DNA of 64,000 nucleotides from Clostridiales bacterium (GTDB lineage Bacteria; Bacillota; Clostridia; Oscillospirales; Oscillospiraceae): NCBI GenBank assembly GCA_022786995.1, contig JALFUW010000018.1, positions 17,086 to 81,085 of the forward strand, read 5' to 3'. Shown piece by piece: positions 28,144 to 37,187 of this stretch (position 1 is its first letter; each line of letters starts with the position of its first letter). The notes under the pieces were generated by a model. It saw only the letters and a program-made list of their open reading frames with translations, ran no database searches and was not told where the DNA came from. The position numbers and the translations under genes were made by a program.

Positions 28144-30668
28144 AGCTGCTGATCTTAGACGGCAACAGCGTCATTAACCGGGCCTATTTTGGTGTTCACC
28201 CTTTAACCACACGGGACGGCCTCTACACCCACGCCATCTACGGCTTTCTGAATATTCTGGAGCGAATGGAAAAGGAGGAGCAGCCGGAAGCCATTGCCGT
28301 GGCCTTCGACCTCCATGGCCCTACCTTCCGCCATCTGAAGTATGAAGGCTACAAAGCCAACCGTCACGGTATGCCCGAGGAACTGGCGCAGCAGATGCCG
28401 ATTATGAAGGACGTTCTGCGGGCAATGAACATTCCCATCTATGAGTGTCAGGGCTGGGAAGCGGACGATGTCATTGGTACGGCAGCAAAGATTTGTTCCC
28501 AGCAGGGCTGGGAGTGCGTCATTGTCACCGGCGACCGGGACTCTTTGCAGCTGATCGACGAAAACGTCCATGTAAAGCTGGTGATCTCCAAGCCGGGGCA
28601 GACCACGGCAACCCTGTATACGGAAGCTGTTTTTCGTGAGGAATACGGCTTCGAGCCGAAGAAACTGATCGATTTGAAGGCCTTGATGGGGGATTCCTCC
28701 GACAATATTCCCGGTGTAGGCGGTGTCGGCCCCAAAACCGCGAAGGAATTGCTGGCGAAATTCGGCAGTTTGGACGGGGTGTACGACCATCTGGACGACC
28801 CGTCTATCCGCCCTAAGCTGCGGGAAAAGCTGGAAAAGGACAGGCAGCAGGCTTACCTTTCCTACGACCTGGCCACCATCCGTCCTGAAGCCCCGGTGGA
28901 ATTTGCTCCCCAGGATGCCATTGTCCAGCCCTATAACCGGCCGGAACTGTATAAGCTGTTTCAGAAGCTGGAATTTGTACGGCTCATTGACAAATACGGC
29001 CTGCGGGGTGCTGCCATGGAAGCACCAAAGCAGGAGATATCCGTTTCCACTCTTCCACGGGTAGACGCTATGCCGGAGGGAATTACCCAGTGCGCGCTCT
29101 ACCTTGCGGCGGATGGCAGCATGGGTATCGCATGGGAGGCTGGTGTATGTGCCTATACCCCCATGGAACTGACCATGCAGGGCCTTGACCTGCGGGAGAA
29201 ATCCCTGATTCTCCACGACAGCAAAAGTACCTTTCATCGGCTGGACGGGATGGGAATCACTGGTGGAACCTGCGTTTTTGATACAGCCCTTGCTGCCTAC
29301 GACCTGAATCCCTCCCAGTCTGACTATCCCGTTTCCAAGCTGGCAACCAATTTCCTGGGAACCACGGTAGAAGACGGCGATGCCGCCGCCTGCGCGGAGG
29401 CAATCTGGCAGCTGCGCAGTGTCTTGGTCGGGGAATTGGAGAAAAACGGAATGACAGGGCTGTATCAGGACCTGGAGCTGCCCCTATGTAACGTGCTCTA
29501 CCAGATGGAAAACCGGGGTATCCGCATTGACCGCAATCAGCTGGAACAGTTTGGCGCCATGCTGACGGAGCGGATTGATGCCTGTGAAAAGGTGATTTTT
29601 TCCTATTCCGCCGGAACCTTCAACATCAACTCTCCCAAGCAGCTGGGGGAAGTCCTCTTTGATAAGCTTGGCCTTCCACCCTCCAAGAAAACCCAGAAAG
29701 GTTACTCCACCAACGCTGAGGTTCTGGAGAAACTGAAAAACAAGCACCCGATCATTCCGGCCATCATGGAATATCGGATGCTGACCAAGCTGAAATCCAC
29801 CTACGCGGATGGTCTTCTCAAGGAAATCGGCGAGGATGGCCGGGTGCATACGACCTTCCAGAATCTGGTGACGGCCACCGGCCGGCTGTCTTCTACGGAG
29901 CCGAATTTGCAGAATATCCCGGTTCGCACCGATCTGGGTGCGGAGATCCGAAAAATGTTCGTTCCGAAACCGGGCTGCGTTCTGGTGGACGCGGATTACA
30001 GCCAGATCGAGCTGCGGGTGCTGGCGCATATCGCTGACGACAAAGCCATGCAGAAGGCATTCTGTGACCGGGTGGACATTCACACGGCAACGGCTTCTCA
30101 GGTCTTTGGCGTTCCTGTGGAGGAAGTGACGCCTTTGCAGCGCCGCCACGCCAAGGCGGTGAACTTCGGTATTGTCTATGGCATCAGTGAATTCTCTCTT
30201 GCTGAGGATATCGGCGTGACCCGCCACGAGGCAAGAGCGTATATTGACAATTACCTGGCTAATTACTCCGGCGTTCGGGCGTATATGAAGCAGGTGGTAG
30301 CAGATGCACGGGAAACTGGATACACCCAAACCCTCTACGGCCGCCGGCGGTATGTGCCGGAGCTGAAAAGCAGCAATTTCAACGTCCGCAGCGCTGCGGA
30401 GCGGATCACGCTGAATACGCCGATTCAGGGTACGGCGGCGGATATCATCAAGCTGGCCATGCTGCGGGTGGAAAACGCCCTGGCGGAGAATTACCCGGAG
30501 GCAAAGCTCCTTCTGCAGGTGCACGACGAACTAATCGTGGAGTGTCCAGAGAATCAGGCAGCTGAAGTAGCCGCTTTGATCAGTCGGGAGATGGAAGGCG
30601 TCGCCCAATTGAAGGTGCCCCTGACCGCGGAAGCCCACTATGGAAAGAGCTGGTACGAGGCAAAATGA
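28140..30668 (+). CDS. polA: DNA polymerase I
   Basis: N-terminal 5' nuclease MKLLILDGNSVINRAYFGV; polymerase motifs DYSQIELRVLAHIADD, AVNFGIVYGIS, QVHDELIVE. Confidence 0.98.
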   Translation: MKLLILDGNSVINRAYFGVHPLTTRDGLYTHAIYGFLNILERMEKEEQPEAIAVAFDLHGPTFRHLKYEGYKANRHGMPEELAQQMPIMKDVLRAMNIPIYECQGWEADDVIGTAAKICSQQGWECVIVTGDRDSLQLIDENVHVKLVISKPGQTTATLYTEAVFREEYGFEPKKLIDLKALMGDSSDNIPGVGGVGPKTAKELLAKFGSLDGVYDHLDDPSIRPKLREKLEKDRQQAYLSYDLATIRPEAPVEFAPQDAIVQPYNRPELYKLFQKLEFVRLIDKYGLRGAAMEAPKQEISVSTLPRVDAMPEGITQCALYLAADGSMGIAWEAGVCAYTPMELTMQGLDLREKSLILHDSKSTFHRLDGMGITGGTCVFDTALAAYDLNPSQSDYPVSKLATNFLGTTVEDGDAAACAEAIWQLRSVLVGELEKNGMTGLYQDLELPLCNVLYQMENRGIRIDRNQLEQFGAMLTERIDACEKVIFSYSAGTFNINSPKQLGEVLFDKLGLPPSKKTQKGYSTNAEVLEKLKNKHPIIPAIMEYRMLTKLKSTYADGLLKEIGEDGRVHTTFQNLVTATGRLSSTEPNLQNIPVRTDLGAEIRKMFVPKPGCVLVDADYSQIELRVLAHIADDKAMQKAFCDRVDIHTATASQVFGVPVEEVTPLQRRHAKAVNFGIVYGISEFSLAEDIGVTRHEARAYIDNYLANYSGVRAYMKQVVADARETGYTQTLYGRRRYVPELKSSNFNVRSAAERITLNTPIQGTAADIIKLAMLRVENALAENYPEAKLLLQVHDELIVECPENQAAEVAALISREMEGVAQLKVPLTAEAHYGKSWYEAK

Positions 30669-31105
30669 AAATCATCCCAATGAACAAAGACCATGTGGCG
30701 CAGGTGGCAGCGCTGGAAAGGCAATGCTTTGCAGACCCTTGGAGCGAAGGGAGCATTGCCTCGGAGCTTGACAATCCCTTGTCACTCTGGCTGGTTGCCG
30801 AACAAGACGGAGCTGTCTGTGGCTACGTCGGCTCTCAGACGGTGCTGGACGAGACGGACATGATGAACATTGCCGTGCACCCTGATTGCCGCCGGCAGGG
30901 AATTGCCGCCGCGCTGATCGATGAACTGATAGTGCGTCTGAAAGAGCGAGGAAGCCATATCCTCCGGCTGGAGGTTCGGCAGTCCAACGCACCAGCCATT
31001 GCGCTGTACGAAACCATGGGATTTACGCAGCTCGGCCTTCGGAAGAACTATTACAGAAACCCAAAGGAAAACGCGCTGATTCTGGGAAAGGAGTGGAAAA
31101 TTTGA
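30665..31105 (+). CDS. rimI: Ribosomal protein-alanine N-acetyltransferase
   Basis: MNIAVHPDCRRQGIAAALIDEL; VRQSNAPAIALYETMGF; located before tsaD. Confidence 0.93.
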   Translation: MKIIPMNKDHVAQVAALERQCFADPWSEGSIASELDNPLSLWLVAEQDGAVCGYVGSQTVLDETDMMNIAVHPDCRRQGIAAALIDELIVRLKERGSHILRLEVRQSNAPAIALYETMGFTQLGLRKNYYRNPKENALILGKEWKI

Positions 31106-32118
31106 ACATTCTGGCAGTTGAATCCTCCTGTGACGAGACCGCCGTTGCAATCGTCCGGGACGGACGGCAGGTGCTGACGGACTGCATCGCCTCCCAGGTG
31201 GATCTGCACCGCATTTACGGCGGCGTGGTGCCGGAAATTGCCTCTCGGAAGCACATCGAGGCCATTTACGGACTTGCGGAGCAGGCGCTGGAAAACACCG
31301 GCTTGACCCGCCGGGACATTGACGCGGTGGCTGTGACCTATGCCCCAGGCCTGATTGGTGCTGTGCTGGTGGGCGTGAATTTTGCCAAAGCGGCAGCGCT
31401 GGCTATGGGCAAGCCTCTGATTCCTGTGCATCACATTCGCGGTCACATTGCCGCCAACTATCTGGCGTACCCGGATTTGGAGCCACCCTTTCTGTGCCTT
31501 GTGGTATCCGGCGGACACACCATGTTCATCGAAGTGAAGGACTACACCGAGATGCGGATTCTGGGCACCACCCTGGATGATGCGGCGGGGGAGAGCTTTG
31601 ATAAAGTGGCCCGGGTTTTGGGAATGCCATATCCCGGCGGCGCGGCCCTTGATAAAGCCGCGAAGCTGGGCGACGAGACGAAATACGTCCTGCCCCGCAG
31701 TAAGCCCGGTGAAAACCCCTATCATATGAGCTTTTCCGGCCTGAAAACCGCTGCTTTGAATCTGATTCACCATGCGCAGCAGGTGGGGGAAGCGTTGGAT
31801 ATTCCCAGTCTGTGCGCTTCCTTTTCTGCCGCCGTGTCGGATACCTTGATCCCCAGAGCGGTGATGGCGTTAAAAGAGACGGGCTATCGGAAAATCGCGG
31901 TTGCCGGCGGTGTCGCCGCCAATTCCCGGATTCGTGCCGATCTTCTGGCGGCAGCGAAGGAATTGGGTGCCCAGGTGTATATGCCGCCGCTGAGCCTGTG
32001 CGGTGACAATGGCGCCATGATCGGTGCCCAGGCATACTATGAATATCTCGCCGGCAATACGGCGGATATGAGCCTGAATGCCTACGCAACGAAGTCGATT
32101 CTGGGTGAGGCGTTATGA
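31093..32118 (+). CDS. tsaD: tRNA N6-adenosine threonylcarbamoyltransferase
   Basis: ILAVESSCDETAVAIVRDG; HHIRGHIAANYL; CLVVSGGHT; GGVAANSRIRADL. GTG (31093) or TTG (31102) start. Confidence 0.97.
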   Translation: MENLNILAVESSCDETAVAIVRDGRQVLTDCIASQVDLHRIYGGVVPEIASRKHIEAIYGLAEQALENTGLTRRDIDAVAVTYAPGLIGAVLVGVNFAKAAALAMGKPLIPVHHIRGHIAANYLAYPDLEPPFLCLVVSGGHTMFIEVKDYTEMRILGTTLDDAAGESFDKVARVLGMPYPGGAALDKAAKLGDETKYVLPRSKPGENPYHMSFSGLKTAALNLIHHAQQVGEALDIPSLCASFSAAVSDTLIPRAVMALKETGYRKIAVAGGVAANSRIRADLLAAAKELGAQVYMPPLSLCGDNGAMIGAQAYYEYLAGNTADMSLNAYATKSILGEAL

Positions 32119-32157
32119 AGCAGTGAAAGAGAGGACGGAAAGTCCTCTCTTTTGCGG

Positions 32158-33117
32158 TTACATGTTTACAACGTTTTGGGGCTTCCCATCAAGGAATGCC
32201 CGGATATTGTCCACCACGGTATTCAGAAGCCGCTGGCGGCTCTCCACCGGCGCCCATGCCATGTGGGGCGTGATGATGCAGTTCTTGCAGCCAAGCAGGG
32301 GGCAGTCCTTGTCCATCGGCTCGTGGCACACCACATCCACTGCCGCGGAGCGCAGTTTTCCACTGGTAAGGGCGTCGGCCAGTGCCTGCTCGTCCACCAA
32401 CGGGCCCCGAGCGGTATTGATGAGCATGGCCCCATCCTTCATTTTCGCAATGGCGTCTGCGTTGATGATTTTTTCTGTTTCCGGGAACAGGGGACAGTGC
32501 AGGGACACGATATCGGAGCTGGCAAGCAATGTATCCAAATCCACATACTCGGCGATCTGGCGGCCCTCCTCGCTCTGAGAGCGGTTGTAGGCGATGACGT
32601 GCATGCCGAAGGCTTTTGCCAGTCTGCCGACAGCCTTGCCAATGCTGCCGAAACCGATGATACCGAGGGTCTTTCCCGCCAGCTCTGTCTGAGGGGTCAG
32701 CCAATAGGTGAAGCAGCTGGCATTTACCCATCCGCCTTTCTGGACATGGTGGTTATGCAGCCCAACCCGGTGACAAAGCTCCAGAATCAGGGCCATGGTA
32801 TACTGGGCCACGGCGGCAGTGCCATAGGTTGGAACATTGGTGACCGGGATACCCCGTCTGGCACAGGCATCGCAATCGATCACATTGTAGCCGGTAGCCT
32901 GCACACAGATCAGGCGAATGCTTGGACAGGCGGCCAGCAGGCTTTCTGTGATGCGCACTTTATTTACCAGCACGATTTCGCTGTCGCCGATGCGTTCTAT
33001 TGCTTCCGCTTCAGAATCGGTGCGGTCATAGACGGTCAGTTCACCGAATTGGCGCAGGCATTCGTAGGACAGGTCGCCGGGGTTTAGGGCTCTGCCGTCA
33101 AGAATCACGATTTTCAT
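32158..33117 (-). CDS. D-2-hydroxyacid dehydrogenase
   Basis: GKTLGIIGFGSIGKAVGRLAKAFGM; NTARGPLVDEQALADAL. ORF-track start 33294 is too far upstream. Confidence 0.94.
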   Translation of the reverse strand: MKIVILDGRALNPGDLSYECLRQFGELTVYDRTDSEAEAIERIGDSEIVLVNKVRITESLLAACPSIRLICVQATGYNVIDCDACARRGIPVTNVPTYGTAAVAQYTMALILELCHRVGLHNHHVQKGGWVNASCFTYWLTPQTELAGKTLGIIGFGSIGKAVGRLAKAFGMHVIAYNRSQSEEGRQIAEYVDLDTLLASSDIVSLHCPLFPETEKIINADAIAKMKDGAMLINTARGPLVDEQALADALTSGKLRSAAVDVVCHEPMDKDCPLLGCKNCIITPHMAWAPVESRQRLLNTVVDNIRAFLDGKPQNVVNM

Positions 33118-33170
33118 AAAAACCTCCTTGAAATGGGAATTCATTTTTGGTAGGATAGGGAAAAGGGGAG

Positions 33171-33833
33171 ATGAAAATGGAGCTTCTGTATGTGGACGAG
33201 TCAGTGGTTGTGTGCATAAAACCCGCCCGGGTATTGTCCACAGATGAACCCGGCGGGCTGCCGGAGCTGGTGCGACTGGCTTTGGGAGACCCAAAGGCAG
33301 ATATCCGCACAGTACACCGGCTGGATCGGGTTGTCAGCGGGGTGATGGTGCTGGCGCGCTCTGCCGCCGCCGCTTCCGAGTTGTCCCGGCAGGTGCGGGA
33401 AGACGAATTTCAGAAGGAATACCTTGCCGTTCTTCACGGAACGCCCGCAGCCAGCGAAGGCACGTTAACCGATCTGCTGTACCGGGACAAGGCCCGGCGC
33501 ATGACCATGGTATCCCCGGAACCGGGGAAGGGCGTTCAGGAAGCGGTACTCGACTATCGGACGATGGAAAGCCGTGAAGGTCTGAGCCTGGCAGCGGTAC
33601 GGCTGCACACCGGCAGAACCCATCAGATTCGGGTGCAGTTTGCCAGCCGAGGTCTGCCGCTGGTAGGGGAGCGGAAATACGCGACCCTGAATGACCCCTG
33701 TGAAATTGCGCTATGGTCTTACAAAATAGGTTTCGTTCACCCACTGACGGGAAAAAGGATGGAATTCTCAAAGCAGCCCCCCTGTAAATACCCGTGGACG
33801 CTGTTTCATCCCGACCTTGAGTATACCACATAA
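33171..33833 (+). CDS. RluA-family pseudouridine synthase
   Basis: VHRLDRVVSGVMVLARS; LHTGRTHQIRVQFASRGLPLVGERKY. Confidence 0.93.
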   Translation: MKMELLYVDESVVVCIKPARVLSTDEPGGLPELVRLALGDPKADIRTVHRLDRVVSGVMVLARSAAAASELSRQVREDEFQKEYLAVLHGTPAASEGTLTDLLYRDKARRMTMVSPEPGKGVQEAVLDYRTMESREGLSLAAVRLHTGRTHQIRVQFASRGLPLVGERKYATLNDPCEIALWSYKIGFVHPLTGKRMEFSKQPPCKYPWTLFHPDLEYTT

Positions 33834-33866
33834 TTTCTTTCCATGCAAATACCGGGAGGACAAATC

Positions 33867-34124
33867 ATGCCAAATTATGACTTTTTCCAGCATCGGCAGT
33901 GTGAGTATTTCCCCTGCCACGAAGGCGCCGATCCGAAAACATTCAGCTGCCTGTTTTGTTATTGTCCGCTGTACTGTCTGGGAGATCAGTGCGGCGGAAA
34001 CTTCCAATACACCGATGCCGGCATCAAGGATTGCCAGCACTGCCTTCGTCCGCACAGACGAGAGAATTATGAGGGAATCTGCAAGCAAATGGAACAGGTG
34101 CTGGAACTGGTGAAAAAGCCTTGA
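33867..34124 (+). CDS. Cysteine-rich small domain protein
   Basis: CEYFPCHEGADPKTFSCLFCYCPLYCLGDQCGGNF...DCQHCLRPH. Confidence 0.85.
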   Translation: MPNYDFFQHRQCEYFPCHEGADPKTFSCLFCYCPLYCLGDQCGGNFQYTDAGIKDCQHCLRPHRRENYEGICKQMEQVLELVKKP

Positions 34125-34149
34125 TTTTTTGGCAGGGAACTGCTATAAT
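34121..34149 (+). promoter_or_regulatory. Promoter of tRNA-Ser
   Basis: TTGATT (34121-34126), 17-nt spacer, TATAAT (34144-34149), 10 nt before the tRNA. Confidence 0.8.
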
Positions 34150-34159
34150 AGCACGAAAT

Positions 34160-34250
34160 GGAGATGTACCCAAGTGGCTGAAGGGTGCGGATTCGAAATC
34201 CGCTAGGCGCCGCAAGGCGTGCGGGGGTTCAAATCCCTCCATCTCCGCCA
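34160..34250 (+). tRNA. tRNA-Ser (anticodon CGA), CCA encoded
   Basis: GGAGATG...CATCTCC acceptor stem, anticodon loop TTCGAAA, long variable arm GGCGCCGCAAGGCGT, T-loop GTTCAAATC, terminal GCCA. Confidence 0.95.
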
Positions 34251-34295
34251 AAAAACACCGCCGTTTAGCGGGGTGTTCATAAGACAGTAAAATAT

Positions 34296-34537
34296 GCAAA
34301 AGGCGTGACGAAAGTGGTCACGCCTTTTGCCATAAGGGGATAGCCGCTTTCGCGGCGCAAGGGATACAGTCCCATGTTCTGAACATAGTGACGCAAAGCG
34401 CCCCGGACATTCAGGTGTCTGAGGTGTTCGGTCTCGCACACTGAGCCGCAACGAGGCGTTTCGGAGGCCAACCGCCGCATTGCGGCGGCTCTTAGGCCAG
34501 AAATGAGCGCACATACGGGGGTAACCCGTATGTGCGC
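34296..34537. repeat. Palindrome-rich intergenic region bounded by a 14-bp and a 13-bp perfect inverted repeat
   Basis: GCAAAAGGCGTGAC-7nt-GTCACGCCTTTTGC (34296-34330); GCGCACATACGGG-5nt-CCCGTATGTGCGC (34507-34537); further hairpins between them. Confidence 0.75.
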
Positions 34538-34619
34538 CATTCTTTGATTTCAAAGGAGTATTTCTTTCTTTGTAACGAAATGCTATTTCTCGAGTCATAT
34601 AGGTAAAGGGGGTGAAATA

Positions 34620-35081
34620 GTGGAAGATTATCAGGAGATATATTCTCTTTATTTTCAGGATGTCTATAGATACATATTAGCCTTGAGTCGGGATCCAAGC
34701 CTTGCCGAAGAAATCACGCAAGAAGCATTCTTCAAAGCATTGAAATCACTGGATTCTTTTCAAGGACAGTGCAAGCTTTATGTTTGGCTTTGCCAAATTG
34801 CAAAAAACACTTACCTATCCTACCGTAAAAAACATAAGGAGCCGGAGAAAGAGGAAACGCTCACTAGTTCTTTAGAGGAAATGATGCTGGATAAAGAATC
34901 CGCTTTTCTGATTCACCAGGCGCTTCATAACCTACCAGAACCTTATAAAGAGGTGTTTTCACTACGAGTACTCGGAGAATTATCCTTCCGACAGATCGGT
35001 TTGTTATTTGGAAAAACAGAAAATTGGGCACGGGTGACTTATCATCGTGCAAGGTTGACAATTAAGGAGGAACTCAAATGA
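34620..35081 (+). CDS. RNA polymerase sigma factor, sigma-70/ECF family
   Basis: YSLYFQDVYRYILALSRDPSLAEEITQEAFFKALKSLDSFQGQ; GELSFRQIGLLFGKTENWARVTYHRARLTIKEEL; GTG start. Confidence 0.94.
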   Translation: MEDYQEIYSLYFQDVYRYILALSRDPSLAEEITQEAFFKALKSLDSFQGQCKLYVWLCQIAKNTYLSYRKKHKEPEKEETLTSSLEEMMLDKESAFLIHQALHNLPEPYKEVFSLRVLGELSFRQIGLLFGKTENWARVTYHRARLTIKEELK

Positions 35082-35764
35082 ATTATCCCTGTGGCATAAT
35101 CCGTGATCTGCTTCCGCTGTATCACGATGATGTATGTAGTACCGAGACCCGCAATGCAGTAGAAAAGCACTGTGCTGATTGTGCAGATTGCAGAAGAATA
35201 CTAAATGATCTTGGTTCAATGCCAGAACCTTACGAAATGGCAAAAGAAGTAGAATCTCTGCGTCCAATTCAGAAGAAGTGGAACCATGAGAGAAAAAAAT
35301 CTTTATGGATTGGACTCGGCGTTGCATTTTTTGTCATACTGATTTTCATAGCAAACACTGTTTTGAGAGAATGGAAATGCGTTCCGATGGGGAAAGATGA
35401 TGTGGTTGTAATGGGGGTATTTCAGACTTCTGATGGCATGATTCATATTACCTATGATGATTTGTATGATTTGAATTATTTCAGCACCGCAGTAGAAGTC
35501 GGAAGCGATGGTAACGGCTATATTTCAACCTACAGACCTATTCTGGCAAAGAAAACAAATATCCCGCATAGGAACGGCACAAGCGGCATCGGCTTTGATC
35601 CCGAAAGTGCGTTTGCATCGTTGAATGATGAATCACGTGTTCCTGTAACAAGAGTTTATCTTGGAATCAAAGATGATCCAGAGAACTCAATTCTTGTTTG
35701 GGAAAAAGGCATGGAAGTCCGTGCTGCAACCGCAGAGGAAGAAGCACTCTATACGAACCGTTGA
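35078..35764 (+). CDS. Anti-sigma factor-like membrane protein with zinc-finger (zf-HC2) domain
   Basis: CGIIRDLLPLYHDDVCSTETRNAVEKHCADCADCRRIL; one TM; overlaps the sigma gene by 4 nt. Confidence 0.88.
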   Translation: MNYPCGIIRDLLPLYHDDVCSTETRNAVEKHCADCADCRRILNDLGSMPEPYEMAKEVESLRPIQKKWNHERKKSLWIGLGVAFFVILIFIANTVLREWKCVPMGKDDVVVMGVFQTSDGMIHITYDDLYDLNYFSTAVEVGSDGNGYISTYRPILAKKTNIPHRNGTSGIGFDPESAFASLNDESRVPVTRVYLGIKDDPENSILVWEKGMEVRAATAEEEALYTNR

Positions 35765-35908
35765 TTGCTGTGTAGAGCGTGAAAGAGCGCCGTTCCGTCA
35801 AGACTGACGAAGCGGCGCACTTTTTTGTTTTTTACCCCTTCCGTACAGGCCCTGAAATAAATGGAGTTACTGTATTACGGCCACCCGCCATTCAGGCGGT
35901 GTTTCATA

Positions 35909-36877
35909 TTATACGAAGAACTGGAACAGGCAGAAGGCGGCATAGATACAAAGCAGGAGAACCCCCTGCCAGCGTTCCAGCTTTTTCCGGGTCAGCGCTG
36001 GAACCGTCAGCAGCAGCATGACAATCAGCATCAAGGGAATGTCCAGCACTAAGGATGCGTTGTGGCCCAGCAGCAGCTTACCCACGGGCACTTCGAAGGG
36101 GGCCAGCGTAACGGCAACGCCGGAAACCAGCACCAAATTGAAAACGTTTGCGCCGATGACATTGCCGATACCCAAGGAAGCATGGCCCTTTCTCAGAGAA
36201 GTGATGGTCGTAACCAGCTCCGGCAGAGAGGTACCCAGTGCCACGAAAGTCAGAGCGATGACTGTCTCGGGTACGCCGAGGAACTGGGCAATGATAGTGC
36301 CGTGCTCGACCAGCAGATTGGCGCCCACAGCGATCAGCGCGGCGCCGACAACCAGCAGCGTAAGCTCCATCAGCAGGGTCCGGGGTTTTGCTTCGCCATT
36401 ATCCTCTTCCTCCACCTCATCCGGGTGCTTCAGTCCCTGGCGGATATTGAGAACGAGATAGACGACAAAAAACGCCAGCATGACAAGGCCCATCCAACGG
36501 GGGAACTCACCCAGCAGATAGGCGGCCACGCAGTACAGGGCAGCGGAACTGAAGAAGAAAATGACAGGCATTTTCATGGTTTTTACATTAACAGGCCCGG
36601 GGTTGAATGCGACGGAAATGGCGGCGATCAGGGCGGTGTTGCAGATAATGGAGCCAATGGCGTTGCCGTAGGCCATGGCGCCCTGACCCAGCATGGCACC
36701 GGTAGCGGAAACCATGACCTCCGGCAGGGTGGTGCCGATGGAGACAACGGTAGCACCTACGATGATATCGGGCAGGCGGAAGCGGCGAGCAAGTCCCGTA
36801 GCGCCGTCAACAAACCAGTCACCGCCCTTGATGAGCAGCAGCAGACCGACCGCGAACAGAAGAACAGACTGAATCAT
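35909..36877 (-). CDS. Calcium/sodium antiporter (CaCA family)
   Basis: Duplicated alpha repeats GATVVSIGTTLPEVMVSATGAMLG and ALTFVALGTSLPELVTTITSLRKGHASLGIGNVIGANVFNL. Confidence 0.94.
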   Translation of the reverse strand: MIQSVLLFAVGLLLLIKGGDWFVDGATGLARRFRLPDIIVGATVVSIGTTLPEVMVSATGAMLGQGAMAYGNAIGSIICNTALIAAISVAFNPGPVNVKTMKMPVIFFFSSAALYCVAAYLLGEFPRWMGLVMLAFFVVYLVLNIRQGLKHPDEVEEEDNGEAKPRTLLMELTLLVVGAALIAVGANLLVEHGTIIAQFLGVPETVIALTFVALGTSLPELVTTITSLRKGHASLGIGNVIGANVFNLVLVSGVAVTLAPFEVPVGKLLLGHNASLVLDIPLMLIVMLLLTVPALTRKKLERWQGVLLLCIYAAFCLFQFFV

Positions 36878-36919
36878 AATTGACACTCCTATCTTAGATT
36901 TCCAGCGCGGAGCACTGAA

Positions 36920-37075
36920 GAAAAAACCCGACACCCCCAGGAAAGGATGCCGAGCACAAGCATTCGATGGGGGACAATACCGTGAGTCTCGCAAATTAAA
37001 GCAAGCCAGGCAAAAGCCGAGTCTGTTGACTTGCTGCGCGAAAAGCGCTTGCTACTCCCTCATCGTCGGGATTAT
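36920..37075 (-). ncRNA. Probable yybP-ykoY (Mn2+) riboswitch with expression-platform terminator
   Basis: On minus strand CGATGAGGGAGTAGCAAGCG...GCAAGTCAACAGACTCGG...TTTGCGAGACTCACGG...CCCCCATCG (P1 pairs CGATGaGGG/CCCCCATCG), then CCCCCA...TGGGGGTGTCGGGTTTTTT terminator reusing the P1 3' strand. Confidence 0.75.
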
Positions 37076-37187
37076 TCTTTTTCCGTATTTTAGCATTGCA
37101 GGATGAAAATGTCAAGTGGGATCCTCTTTTATTGTGACGGAATAGCTTATCGGGATTATGGTAAGATTCAGCGCGGAGGGATGCTGA

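Noticed and set aside
34024-34598. Minus-strand ORFs containing MEGFEPPHALRRLADFESAP and WRRWRDLNPRTPCGA
   Set aside because: Classic spurious translations antisense to tRNA-Ser.
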